From Mytilus trossulus (lineage: Eukaryota; Mollusca; Bivalvia; Mytilida; Mytilidae): a DNA stretch of 64,000 bases. Below the pieces are notes generated by a model. It saw nothing but the letters and a program-made list of their open reading frames with translations, was not told where the DNA came from and did not search any database. Positions 12,901 through 27,900 of this stretch are shown here, one piece after another. The first letter of the stretch is position 1, and the number at the start of each line of letters is the position of its first letter. The translations under genes and the position numbers were made by a program. The stretch covers positions 76,320,682 to 76,384,681 of the forward strand of contig NC_086386.1 of assembly GCF_036588685.1 (NCBI RefSeq), given 5' to 3'.

Positions 12901-15900
12901 GTAAGTAAATATTTAAAACAGACTATGAATACAATTTGAAACCCGATATAATTTTGTTTGAACACTATCTGTTATCAAATAGTTCGTTTCTATGGATGTT
13001 AGATTTTGTGTTTGTTGATCTACATTGCTCCTGCTGTATCGTTTGTTTTTCTCTTGCAGTTGATGCGTTTCATTCGGTTCTAGCTAGGCTGTAACCCGGA
13101 TTTGTCTCTCTCAATGCATTTATTACTTTCGAACATTATTGGTGTACTATTGTTGCCTTTGTTTCTTTTCTATAAGTGATGAACAGTTTCCCAGAGAACA
13201 AACACAACATTTAGATCTTACAATATCAATATTTACATCAGTTGAAAAAAGTAACGCTAGGGACAAATGAAAACTTGAAAGGCGTTTCCAAACAATAAAA
13301 AAAGTTTATACATTTTGAAAACAGGAATACGAAAAAGACAGTGTTTCAGAACTCTTCCAGTCGTCTCTTTTGGCAAACAAAACGGACTTGGTGATGCTGG
13401 TAATGCAGAAAATAGAAAGCATGAGCTCATTTGTACTCGACAACTTACCAAATATTTTTAGGCTGGTAAGTAGAAAGGATTTTTATTTCTCGTATACTAT
13501 ACATGTACACCCGTAATGTTTACTTTAACTTTTTTAAACTTTTGAGGCTGATACAAGAATTGTATTTAAATGAACTTTTTTATCAAATTTATTCAATATG
13601 CACTATAAAGTTTTGGTACTGACGCTACAATGCATATCTTTGTTGAAACTTAAAATATGATTAACAGTTTAATGATAAATACTTACAACATACATTGCCG
13701 AAAAGTCTAACGCCAAAATGATTAATAATTATCAAAGGTACCAGGATTATAAATTAGTATTAATTGTTGCAATTTATAAGCTATATACCTTTGCTAGTGC
13801 TGCCTTAATATAGTGATTTGTTTACATGCAAACATGATTATTAATTTCAGAGCATTGAAATCAAAGATTGTTCAGCAATTGTGCTTATTCAACAGGTAAA
13901 TTCACAATCGTTTTAAAATAGATTTAAAAATCTTTAATAATGGTACAATGATTTTATTGCAATTGTCTCATACCTAAAAAGTTTGAAAGTATATCAATAT
14001 ACACGACAATGTCCGTTTTAGTAAACTAATTTAGATGATACGATGTACATCAGAGATCGATAGTATACACACGATTGCAATCCTGTAGGAATGTGTGAAC
14101 ATTACTTTAAAATATAAGATATTATGTTTGTTATTACAACTTATTCAACAGTTTATTCCAAATTTCGCATTTTTGATTACCTTGCATTTAATTCATTGAA
14201 TTTAATTCATTAACTGTTTTGACATCCACAAAACGGGTTTATTAGGAATGCATTTCAGATCTTCCAGACCAATTTCTACTCAATATTGTTGCATACAAAA
14301 GCGTTTCGGCAAATATTTATTTGTGTTCCTTTAGCATTGGGAAGTAAATCACGACAAAGACATGGAGAGCCATTTGGTAAGTGGTTATCAATGTTGTCAT
14401 ATTGTGAATAGTGATTGTATATGTGTAATTGGCTTTGTTAATTCGTTCACATTATCTAATATATGTATGACTTGATAAGAAAATGTTAAGTGATACAGCT
14501 CAGATTGATCATACAGACCTGTATTGCAACCAATCAACTGTTTTTGAAGAGCAACGTGTACGAAAACTTCTGAGACATATTACAATTTTTTTACATTTTA
14601 TACACTTTCTAACATTTCTTACGGAAAGAAAATCAGATGATTAATGCAAGAAAAAAAGAATTAAGCTACCACATGTACCAGGCATGGTCTTTCACAATTA
14701 GTAAGGATGTATTTGATATTTCCTGCTTGTATGTATCTATTTGTATATTTTCATATGTTTATACAAAATACCTTTATATTTCACTACACAAGTCTGAAAA
14801 GACCAGTTTTTGTCTTTATTTGCAAAAACCTTTACTTGACATTCTCCAAAAGTATGACTTGTGTCTTAATTTTTCTTGACAAATTCTCATTTATATCAAA
14901 TTTGTATGAAACTTACTCGACATATTCTTGACATTGTGAACTTGGTCTTAAAATTTCTTGACATATTCTTGACATTTGAATACTGTCTTGAAATTTCTCA
15001 AAATATTCTCGACATTCTTATTTTTTCTCAGTATGGCTTGACATATTCTGAACATTTTGAATTGTGTCTTAAATTAACTTGACAGTTCTGAGTTTAACAA
15101 ATCGTGACAAATATTCATGATATAACTTTAATCTGTATTTTCTTTACATAGTATACTGTTGTTTTAAGTTACACTTCATTTTTAGCCATGGCGTTGTCAG
15201 TTTGTTTTAGATTTACGAGTTTGACTGTCCCTTTGGTATCTTTCGTCCCTCTTTTCTTACAACAAATATGAAAGTTAGGCATGTAAAATAATTTAAAATT
15301 TTGGTATCTAAATATTCTTACAAATGCAAATATGGTATAAATCTAATGTGTAAAATAATTTAAATGTGAGTATGTTGGTTTAAAGCAATTCAAATGTGGG
15401 TTTTTAAAAAAATACAAATTTTGATTCCTAAAATTCCTATTAATTAAATGATTAAAATTAATCATACTGTAGACATATTTCATTCTACAGTCTTAATATT
15501 CAACGTTTATATTTAAAATAATAATTGTACAAAAATGTGGTTTATAAAAATAGCAAATTATGATGATACAAAAATCGTTCAATTAACAGAAGAACAATTT
15601 GTGTAATGTTATCTGTTGGAAAACATATTAAGTGTTATACATGGACAGGATGTTTCCCATAAAATTAAGGTATTCCACACCCAGAATACACGCAACTGTC
15701 AAAAAGAAATTACTGACTAACCTGTAAGCAGCCCTACCACTTATCAGTTGACCATGCCACAGATTTAAAGAAAATTATTATCTACTCCAGGAATAATTAA
15801 AAAAAAATTATTCATAATTGGTCCCATCTATTATTGGTCTTATGAAATGGATCTCAAGTAGACACGCATAATATAGATCTAAACAATTTTTTCAGGAAGG

Positions 15901-18900
15901 AGTTATCACAAAAATTGTGATAACAAATTATAAAATTCAACACTCAAATTTGAATGAGAATTTGTTTTGGGTTGTTCTAAAATATGAATAAGGTTTTTGA
16001 ATCAAGATGAGAACGAATTATTTGACCAACGTGAAAGCCCCCTCCCCCTTTTGTAACCACACAAACCAAACAAATCAATGGTGGGGTCCAGAGGAGACAC
16101 ATGGTCACATTTTAAAACTGCCTTCAAGACACCTTTTTTAGTAAAGCATATTTGACTGGCAAAAAATTGCAAAAATCTAAATGATGTTTGTCAGTTACTT
16201 CGACTTATATTCCAAGTGAAAACAAATAATTTTGGTGGTACCTAACACTACAGGGAGATCACTCTGTAAAATCAGTTTAATTTAATTACGTTGTGTTGTT
16301 AGGGGAATATTAAGCTTCTCAATGATCAAAATAAGTGTTTGTCAAACTGGTATATAATCAGTGTAATTTTTCTGATAAGACGGTTAGTTCAAATTTTTTT
16401 CTAAATATATATTTGTCAAAGTAAATACTTAGTCAAAATTTAAAGAAAATTAAACGAGCCAAATTAATTTTAGTGAAAGTGTTGGGTAAAAATAAATCAA
16501 AATTAAACTACCTGGGGGATTATTCAGGGTATTCCAACTTAGGTGCACAAATGGGTATCTTACTATACCAAGTTTAGTTTAGCCATAATAAAAAAAGTAT
16601 AAATACCAGCAATAAAATGTCATAAACAATGCAAAATAAGTCTTTACACATTTCAGGCTAAATTTATACTAGTGTCAAGCCCATATTTTAGACTGTCAAG
16701 AATGTGTCCAGACATATTCAGACATTATTAAGAATGTCAAGAATATATAAAAAAAGAAGATGTGGTATGATTGCCAATGAGACAACTATTCACAAAAGAC
16801 CAAAATGACACACACATTAACAATTATAGGTCACCGTACGGCCTATAACTATGAGCAAAGCCCATACCGCATTTATTCAAGACATATTCAGACATTATTA
16901 AGAATGTCAAGAATATGTCACGACAGATTGAGACAAATTTAAGACAGTCAAGGATTGATCAGGACTAATCCAGACTCTTACATGTAACAGTTGATACAGG
17001 AAGTGTCGATAAATTTAAAGACAATGTTCATACTGTCAAGACACTTGTTAAGAAAAATCAAGAACCTTATTAGACAAATCAATACTATGTCAAGAACTTT
17101 TAAAACATATTCATACAAATTCAGAATGTCGAGTAAAAATTCATGTAAATTCAAACAAAAACTGGTCTTTTCAGACTTTTTGACTTCTGTAGTGTTTCTC
17201 TCACGTTTGGCGCTGCTCCAATTTTTTACTATAAATACAGGTATACGATACTTAAAAATCATAAACTATCTTCAAATGAAGACAGAAGTTTGAAACATTA
17301 CAGGAATGCTAGCTATCCTATGAATATCTAAGGTTACAAATTCAACACTATAACATCATTAAACTCGGAATTGTTTTGTTTTTTTGTCTTGATTTAAGAG
17401 GGGGTGGGTGGATAGAAAATTAAATTTTAGCATCAAGAACACCAATAAAATGTGGAACCATTTGTATTGCTGATGTAATTACAAACCCGGTAAATAATCG
17501 GTAGGTCATATTCGTGAAATGGGAACAGAATTGTAAATACGACATACGGAATATATCCGATATCGATTGTAAAAGACTTATTAAACAACGGTCAAAAAAC
17601 GCCTGATGCCGTCCATACAATATTTACGAAAAGATGATTTCCACTCCAGCGTTTGGAACTCTTAGTTTATTAGGTTTCTTGTGAGAATCAACCTTACACT
17701 AGAAAATCATGATAGGACATACTAGCCCGGGAATATCGTATCAATTGGGCGAAATATAATCTGTATGCCGGATCTGCTGGAATGTTGCTTTATAGTAATT
17801 AAAAGTTCAAAGGTTTGTTATAAACCGACCCTCATTGTCAATTTTGAGACGTTAATCACGATATTAGGCAAACATAACTGTAACTAGTGTATCTTTTATA
17901 TCTAGTTCGATGGAATAGATACATTCAACAAAGTCACCAAACTTTGAAATATTGTATAAGCGAATACCTTTATCATGTATATAGCGGAAAGAATATTGCT
18001 AACTGTTTACCCAACAAGTTTCTGTATAATGTAATTTAATAAGAATAAAAGAATACGTCGACAAGAAGGGGGCACTATTTGTTCCTATGGGAATGCCGAT
18101 AGTTGGTATTGTTTTGAACAAGCTGCCAGTAACGGGTAACGGTGTTGACATACGATTGATACTTTCTGTCTTTTTTTATTTTGGTTGAATTTGAATGTTT
18201 GAATTTCCTGCCATGTCTGGGATTTGTTAAAGTGTTTGTTATGCTCTTTTTTTAACTGATTTAGGACCTTTTGGACCTATCTTCATTTAAAAACAAATCT
18301 CAACTTTATAGGTTTATATTGTTAGATATATTTGTTTTATTTTATTATCTTTTTTTTCTAGACAAGTGCATTACAGAGTAAATTGGATAAAAAGAAGGAA
18401 AAGGTAGGATATTTGGCATTTTAAAGTTTTTTGTATATCTCCTACATTTGTTTGTTATTGAGCGAGTATTTATATACGTGTATATTGTTATTCATATCCA
18501 AATATGTGTGAGTTTGGTTTACCAAATAAGATAATATGATTGAGTTAAGTCTTCCAATTGATGTTTTATCGTGTGTTTTTCTATGTTGGGATGTTATACT
18601 ACTGTTTAAAAAAAAGAGAGAAGGTTTAGTACCATTAACACTTTTAATCCTACTGCAAATGTTTGCACCTGCCCTAAGTCAGTTATTTGATGTAGAGTAG
18701 TTGTCGTTTGTTTATGAAATGTTTACGTGTTTCTCGTTTCTCGTTTTTTATATAGATTAGATCGCTGATTTTCCTGTTTGAATGACTTAACACCAGTATT
18801 TTTTGGGCCCTTCATAGCTTATTGTTCGGTGTGATTCAAAGGTCCGTGTTGAAGGCCGTACACTGACCTATAATGGTTTACTTTTATAAATTGTTATTTT

Positions 18901-21900
18901 GATGGAGAGGTGTCTCATTTACACTCATACCTCATCTTCCTATATCTATTAGTCTTGCTTGTAGCCGTCGCTTTTATCTTACTTTCATGTAGTATTTTTA
19001 CTCATTTAATCCCCAAAACTACACAGACTCTCTTGTTATATAGTTTACGTTTTCGTTATTGTGAAAATCAAAATGAGTATAGGAATTTTTTTTCAGAAAC
19101 AAACACGCAGAATATTTTTTGATTTATATTAAAATGTATCGCTAATTCATTCTGTATTTTGGCTATATTTTGCGTGATTTTGATTTTTACTTACACAAAT
19201 GTCCATTATCTGATAAACAACGACAAAAGTAAAGAAAAATTGCAAGTAGTATTGACGTAGCAAGATTTGAATAAAATGCCACTAAAAAAGCATTACAACA
19301 TACGAAAACATTGAAAATTGCAATACAGTTGACAATTAATATAGAAATTGTATATTTTACTTGGTGAACGTATCATTATAACATTAGTGTGTGGTTTTCT
19401 ATGCTGATATGGAATTTTATGTTTAAGAATTGACACGTGTCTCAAAATTTTCATTCATTTGCATTTCATTTCATTTATGGTTCGTAGGCAGTAAACATTG
19501 TTGTAACTAGTCATTTTCTTTTACGTGAGTATAGAATGTCAAAATGATCTTTAATTGTAAAAGGAGTTTTGATATAACTCTGACGTTCCCTAAATTTAAC
19601 ATTGCAGATGAAGATAAAGAAGGAAAAAAAGAACAACAAAGTACTCTTAGCTGTCAACAGTTTTATCATAGATTTGTTTGAAAATCCAAGATTTAAGCTG
19701 TACGAGTTCAAAGGTCAGTTGTTTCTATTTTGTCATCTCGAAAGAGGCACGAAGTTCAGTGTTAGATAAGACATTATTCTTCAATAACTTAGATGTATAA
19801 CAAGCTACAAGTATTAGAGAAAACGATGTATCATATGAAATCCAAAAGAGGTAAAACATGTTCTTTATGGACGCAACTACATCTGGATGATTTAAAGTAA
19901 TATCATTAGCAGATGCCAAAAGTGTCGTTTGTGACTGCAATGACTAATTGGACAAGACACTCAGATAATTTGTTTGAATTTTTTGTAGTTTTTAACAAGT
20001 TGGATTCTCAATATAATGCATAGGTCAAAACATTTTCTGTGTGTGGACATTTCATGAAATAGGTTTGGCATTTCTGAAAACGGAATTAACACAGTTGTTA
20101 ACAAAGATTGGCAATATATTGCGATTCATTACAGTACAATAACAAATTGTCTATTAAAAGGCACAATTGGGAACAATGTCATTGTAAATAAAACCAACAG
20201 AATAATAATCATCAGTGAAACAGCCAACAAAACAAAACAAAACAAAACAACACAAACCATAAACTAAGCAACACTTTCCCTACATGCCCACAACTCTTAA
20301 ACTATATTGATAAATTTTAAACTCTATATAATTTTTAGACTATTTTAAATCTCGGTCTATTTCCAAAATCTATTCTTACATACTTTTGAGTTTTTAACCC
20401 TGTATTCTTACATTGCCTATGTAAAATTTTAAATTATTTAAATGTACATTGAGCAACATATATATGTGACGTATAATTTTGTTCTGACGTCAGACACTCA
20501 AATCAATGAATGTGTTTGTAGATGGATGTTTTTGTGTTCTGTTAAATAATTCCTTTTTAAATTGTTACACGATGATGACTGCAGTACCCATAGTTTGAGT
20601 ATTTTATTTATTGTGTCTGTTGAGTTAACGCATCATTGTAAGTAAAACAGAATTTGATGAGACTATCATCAAATTGAGAGGGTTGGCGCTATAAAACCAG
20701 GTTTAATCCACCATTTTTTTACATTTGAAAATGATTGTACCAAGTCAAGAATATGACAGTTCTTGTCCATTCGTTTTTTATGCGTTTAGTTATTTGATTT
20801 TGCCAGCCATCTGATTATGGACTTTCCGAATTGTTTTTCCTCTAAGTTCAGTATTTTTGTGATTTGGCTTTTTGATAAGCAATCACTGTAACATTTTGAT
20901 TTTGTACTCTTTGTGAAATAATACGTGTTTATTTATTTTACTGTAGAATTTGCATTCCAATCATTGGATGTCTGAAATGTATTCTATTCGATACTGATAT
21001 CATTCCAAACATTGTCCATATAATTAACGTTGTTATAAACACACACTTAGAATTATAGAACGAGTTATCTTAACACATCTGATTGTAGTAAAATACCCAC
21101 TGTATATTTAGAAATATATTCCGTGGTCCGTAATGCAACAAAGGCAATATTATATTGCCGTTATTTGTGCAGTTATGAATTGGATTGTTTCAAACTCAAT
21201 ATTGTCTCATAAAAGATAACACCCTTGACCGGATATAAATTAGCGATTCGTAATTTTATGATTATCCTCATTTAAAAGACACCAACAGTATTTCAAATCT
21301 TTCAATTTTAGCATTTTGTTGATAGGTAGTTTATGTTTAACATTTTGATGGATATTTACAGTGCAGGTTTTCCTTTTTATCAGGTGAAGAAGAGCTAGAT
21401 TTAATCCATAAAGACAAACCTTTCCATCATCTGTTTGTTTGGGCAGTTCTGGTAAATTGGAGAGAAATGGCGATGATATTTTGGGAGCAAGAAACCGACC
21501 TTACGTGTAAGAGGTTTTACTCATTAATAAATGCAATACAATTATATCAATTACAGACTTTAATATTTGCTTAAGTATTTTATTGATTGTAATTTAGGTA
21601 CTCGATATCAAAAACGCGTTTTGAAAATAAAACATATCCAATATAACATATTTTCAAGATTTTCGGGGTGTTTAGATAGCTTTGGAAGTAAGAAAGGTCT
21701 CCATATTTTGTCATATATTTTAGCAATTTCAAACCCTCGTTGTCTTATACGACAAGACAAATACTCAAACATATGTATTGTGATCTATACCAGAATAACT
21801 GTATGTACAATTCGCTTTTATTGAAATCAACTATGAATGAGTTGATCGAAACGATCTATTATCTGGTAAATTTTATTTTTTTAATGTTTTTTTCGAGCAT

Positions 21901-24900
21901 GTAAACAATTTACCCATGGTAACAATAACGCACTATCCCGTTTTAATAAGATTTTAATTAGTGTATTTGTACTTTGATACCCAATGAATTGTTTTTACGA
22001 TGCTATGTTTGTTTTTTCAAGATAGCTGCCTATGCCCTTAACAATCATTAAATTGTAAGCAAATGCTTAACGAATATATTTGATCTATGACAAAAAGTTA
22101 TTACAAAACTAATAAAAAAGGTGTTAAAATGTAAAACAATATCAAATAGACAATTATGGTCTGCATTTGCATGAGGCAAAATGCCAGAGAAGAAGTTAAG
22201 GTTAATAAAAATAATAAGGTGTTGTAAGGAGTAAATGGAGTACGGTAATACTTTTACAAAATAAAGAAATTTGTTTTTTACAGTAGGAGAACAGAAATGA
22301 AAATTCATTGTCTTAATACTTATATGGTTTATGTTAAAAATAGTGTGACAAGAAACAAAACAAAATAAGTAAACCCGATAAGAAGTTTAATTCAGTAAGT
22401 CACATTTGTGAATTGAGACAAGTCTCTACAAAAGACCAAAATGACACAGAAATTACCAGCTATAGGTCACCGAACGGTCTTCAACAATGATTTATGTAAA
22501 GGGTGAAATCTGAAACAAAACCTGAAATGATTATTGAATTATTATGTTCTTAGTTAATCTGGAAAACTTCATTTCTGTATTAGTCAACTTTCCAACAATC
22601 TGTTAAAGATATATATAGACATGGAAAAAAGTATTGCAACACCTTGATTTTTTAAAACTTGAAAAATCAGCCTCTTTTTTTGGATGAAATATAATACAAT
22701 ATGTGTATAATATTATTGAAACATAGTTTATGATAACATTGGCATTGAAATGAACAAACAATGTTTGAAAAAAAATGATTTTTATGACCACGATTTAAAT
22801 AACAAAATGAAGTGTTTTTTGTACAAAAAACTGCATTTTACAACTTTTACTGTAGTCGAACTTTACAATGTCAGACATTTCAAAATTAATCTTCAGATGA
22901 CTGTTCACATTATGGTTGATCGTTATACGCCAAACAATTAGTATCGCCCAATAGTGTCCAAAATATGCTCGATATGGTTCAAATCCGGGCTACGATCGGG
23001 CCAAGGAAGACGAACCAAATTCCATTTGAACATTTGATCTTCCTCCACGATGATAATTTCCAACTTTGGCGAGCTCTGCACTACATTGGATACGGAAGAC
23101 TGTATGCCTGTTTGTTAACAAAAAAGGTCTCCGAAATGGTCTTATCGTACGATAACCAGTAGCGATGAGTCGATCTCGAACAGTTCTTGTTAAAAGGCTC
23201 ATGTATGGCCACCACTCTCTTTTTAGGATTGTCTTGTATGCAATGGGTTTCCTTCTGACCATCCTTCATTATGCTGGATTTTCCCTAGCAAATGGTAAAG
23301 GGAGTCTTCATTACCTCGGAAGGTCTTTAACAGCGTTTATTGCCTGATTTTTTTCTCAAATCGACTTATAACGGAATGGTGATGACCAACAATATATAGT
23401 ATGTGAAAAAAAAAGTAATGCCATGATATGCAATGTAATGCATGAAATTACACAAAGTTTTGCTTAAGTAATGCATTATATTACAAGTACACGTAATGCA
23501 AAAATTGCTGCAATACACATTTCATGCAATTACTTGGGAATAGGTAATGAAATATCAGGCATAACAATTACAAATTTGCATTACCTCATGCCTGGTTCTG
23601 ATCCAAAGTTCATGTTTGAATGATACCATCAGTTTCTTTTTTATATGACAAGTTTTGTCATTTTGGTAAGTTTAACCGCTTACAAAATATCGATGGTTTC
23701 TTCTTTTGTTACTTGGCTTTCGCTACCTTCAGTTGGTCGTTCTACACCGTAGGTCTTCATTGAATTTTTGCATGATGAACATTAAAAAAATCTTTTACAC
23801 AAACAGCTGTAGCGAATAATACACTTCCGAATATCATATGACTTAATGTATGCAAACAACGCCCTTAAAGTTTGTGGTCATACAGAATCTGTTTCAATAC
23901 TTATACATCATTGGCTTATATTTCTATTCGGTTTTGAATGTACCCGTTGAGGATGAATCCAGAAAGAACTTCGAACGCAAGCAGTTTTAAAGTACTGTTC
24001 ATTTGATTAGAGCCCTATCAATATGTGAAAGGATACTAGCATCGACGCTTAATTTATATTTAAAACATTTAAAACTTTCTTTACATTATCATTGATCGGT
24101 TCGAATTATTTCATAGTGTTAATTGATTATATTTTAATTGCAGGCTCTGCTTTATTTGCTAGTGCAGTGCTTAAAGAATTGTCTGAGAAGGCACACTTTT
24201 CTAAACATATGCACCTCAGTCAATCATTAAAAGAAAATTCTAGGTAAGCCTTTGAGTGGAACACAATAATAATTGAGTTAAAATAGACATAGATTTTCTT
24301 ATTTTTATAAAGCAAGCAGAAGGAAAAATGTGTAGTTGCGTTATTTATGATTAGTATAGTTTTACTTTCCATTTTTTCAAATCTTAAAAAAAAAATACAT
24401 TCAATCTTTCGTTTGTTGAACTGTCTGAAATCAATGATTTGTGACAACAATAATTTCATTAACGGGCATTATATCATTATTTTGTCATATACTTAACAAG
24501 AACTAAATCGTAATTACTAACAAATGTTAACCATACCAAGTATTCTGCTTTTTAAAGAATTCCTCGTTCTTAACTCTACCATATACACCTTATCGTAAAA
24601 ATTTATCGAATCAACCCAGTTCCTAATACGGGAAAACTGCCTAGTTGGACAGCTACGTTAATTAGACTAATATCATATAAACACAAACGAACTTACAAAT
24701 ACTAATTATTTGCTGTTTTGTATTTGTTTGTTTTCAACTATACTAAATAAACTCATCATAGATACCAGAACTTAATTTTGTATATACGCCAGACGCGCAT
24801 TTCGTCTACAAAAGACTCATCCGTGACGCTCGAATCCAAACGAGTTTAAAGGCCAAATAAAGTACGAAGTTGAAGAGCATTGAGGACCAAAAATCCCTAA

Positions 24901-27900
24901 AAGTTTTGCCAAATACAGCTTAATGCACATTAACAGTTACATCAGATTTTAGTTATTACAGACACGTAATATGTAATACAATATTTGCAATATCCATTTC
25001 TCTTTATGATCCAATGCAAACATCTGTATTATTTAAAGACTAAATATCATCCCCAAACTTAACAGGAATTCGTCCTTTCCCGTTTTCGCCATGTATAGTA
25101 TAGGTAATGTTCCAAACATTTTCACGAGAATGTTGTATCGTACTTATTGACAATGATGGGACTTTCCGTCTGAAATTTTATCGCGGAGTTCAGAGTTTTT
25201 TTTATTTTTCTTTCCATTATAACATATCAATCATTTATAATAATTAACAACTACTTTCCCTAGGCCTTTTCCTAAACCTACATGTTTACTTCTTACAAAT
25301 TGTTTCTAAACGACGGTTTGTGTCTATCAATGAAAAAGACTTACTACTGTCACAGAGAAGTCCCTTAATTAAGCTAGGATATCCAAGCAGTGAATTCATT
25401 TCATATAAGACAAACATAAAACACAAATTCACATTTATGTCCAATCGATACGTCACTTGGTCGGAGATTATTAGATTAGTTAACAATTTATATTTTTTTG
25501 GCTCTTGGGATTTGTTTTGTTAAAAGTTTGTGTTCTTACGTCTTTTTTAAGGGTCTGAATCTTTTGTGTTGTATTGATTATGTTTTATATTTCATCTTAC
25601 CAGTTTGGGTGTATACCGTTTTTGAAATCTATTTCAGACACTTTGAAAATCTAGCCTGCAATGTGATGACACAATTGTACAGCGATGATAGAGAAAACGC
25701 TCTTACCACGCTGGTTACAGAGGTTGGCCGATATAAATCTACACCTTTAGAAATTGCTGTTTCGCAAAAACTGGAGAAGTTTATGGCACATACAGCCTGT
25801 CAAGCAAAGCTCAATAGTATATGGAATGGAGATATTGAAGAATATACACCATTCTGGAGGGTATGTTGAATGATATTTACAGTATTAATTGATGCGTTCA
25901 GCGCTTATAAGCTTGACAAAGCGTTATAATGCTGAAATAAGTTTGAATTGAAAATTTCCAATTCGTTGATCGCAAATATTAACACGTTTTGTAAGTATTT
26001 TCTAGAACAAACAATGTTTCTGCCTTACTTACAAGAGATTACTAAGTTTAATCTTTTATCAATGGCGAGATAGCAGTGGTTAAAATTCCTCCTTCATTTC
26101 TGTAAAGAAATTATTCGAAGTCTAACTCGTCAAAGGAATAATAGGTATACTATCGATTATATAATCTGTTATACTTCTCTGTTACCGCACTAATTCAAAC
26201 ATTTAATAACATAAATGTGTGGAAGGATATAAGTATTGATGACTGTAAGACTAGACTATCTGATCGCTTTTGCGCTAGTTCCCATTCTTATTAAAATCCT
26301 TCGGTCACAATAGTATGCTAAATGTGCTTTTCCAAATGCCACACACATCGTAAATATCAATCTATATATTTAAAGCTAAGATCAAATACAGCTAAGAAAT
26401 CTATTACTGAAATAAGATTCTTTTTTTAAACATTTAAAGGTTTGTAACATGGAATTTATAAAAAAAAAAATACCATGTAATTGATATTCCTGTCAACCCC
26501 GAAGTGCTGACTACTAGGCTGGTAATATCCTCGGGGACGAAACGTCCAACAGCAGTGGCATCAATTCAGTTGTGTAAATAGTAATCAAAGGTACCAGGAT
26601 GATACAGAAGACTCACCAGTGACGATCAGATCAAAATAGTTATAAAGTCAAACAAGCACAGAGTTGAAGAGCATTCATGATAAAAAATTACAAAATGTTG
26701 TGCCAAATACGGCTAAGTAATCTATTACAAGGATGAAAAAATCCTTAGTTTTTTTTGAAAGATTTAAAGTTTTGTAACAGGAAATGTTTAAAAACTACCT
26801 TATAACAGTACTGATATTCATGTAAAAAAAAGTTTGCTGACTACTGGGCTGGTGATAAATTCGGGGACGAAACTTCCGCCAGCAATGACCTCTACTTAGT
26901 AGTGTTAATAGTAACCCTATGTGCGAGGGGCCGGTAACAAGAAATTGTATTAAGAGAGGTCGTAAGTATTGAATTAAGGGGAATATAAGATAATTCTAAG
27001 ATCACTCAAAGAATGCAAATCAAAGCTCCCTCAGGTAGTACGTAGATCGCTCTTATTTCTCCCTTAAGTTGCATCGTAATAGTTTTCAAGTTACGAGTTC
27101 TTAATAATTTTCTGGTGTCTCCGTGTTTGGTTCATCACAAAGAAATTAGAATCACCTTAAATAAATAATAGAAACGTTTTAATGAACGATTCAATGCGCA
27201 TAAAAATCAACTACCCATTTAACCTAAGGAAAACAATTCTGGCCGCAGACCACCATTATTCTTCCGGCCCTTTTTTATAAAAGTAAAATTGAATTAAAAA
27301 ATTTGCGCTGCTTCAAACATGAAATTATTTTTACTGCTTATAGGACATTGCTATTTAAATAAGAATATGCTTGTCTCAGGACAATCCTTTTGAGGGCCCT
27401 ATTATTCACCAGGCCAATGGTAGGATTTGACGTAGACTTATTGTTCTATCTTACCGTTGATTTCGGTCAAATCACTACTAGAATGGTTCACTTTTATAAT
27501 TTGTAATTTGGATGGAGAGTTGTCTCATTTGCACTCATACCACATGTTTCTTTATTTTTTTCACTTTAAACAATATTTTTTTTCACATTTTAAAAGCCTT
27601 CTTTCAAAAAAATAAAATCACAAAAATACTTAACTCCGAGGAAAATTCAAAACGAAAATTAAATCCTTAACCAAATGGCAAAATCAAATGATTAAACACA
27701 TCAAACGAATTGACGACACTTGTCATATTCCTGACTCGTTACAGGCATTTTTAAAGTAAAAAAAAATGATGGATTGAACCTGGTTTAAACAGCTGAACCT
27801 CTCAATTGTATGACAGTCTTGTCAAATTCCATGATATTGAAAACGATGCGTGAACAAAAAAGACACAATGGGCAATAATATAAAAAAACAGGTATACAAC

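Noticed and set aside
14637..15082. Three overlapping ORFs of 68-80 codons
   Set aside because: They run through the subterminal repeats of the CACTA-like element (repeated Leu-Asp-Ile) and are a by-product of the repeat.
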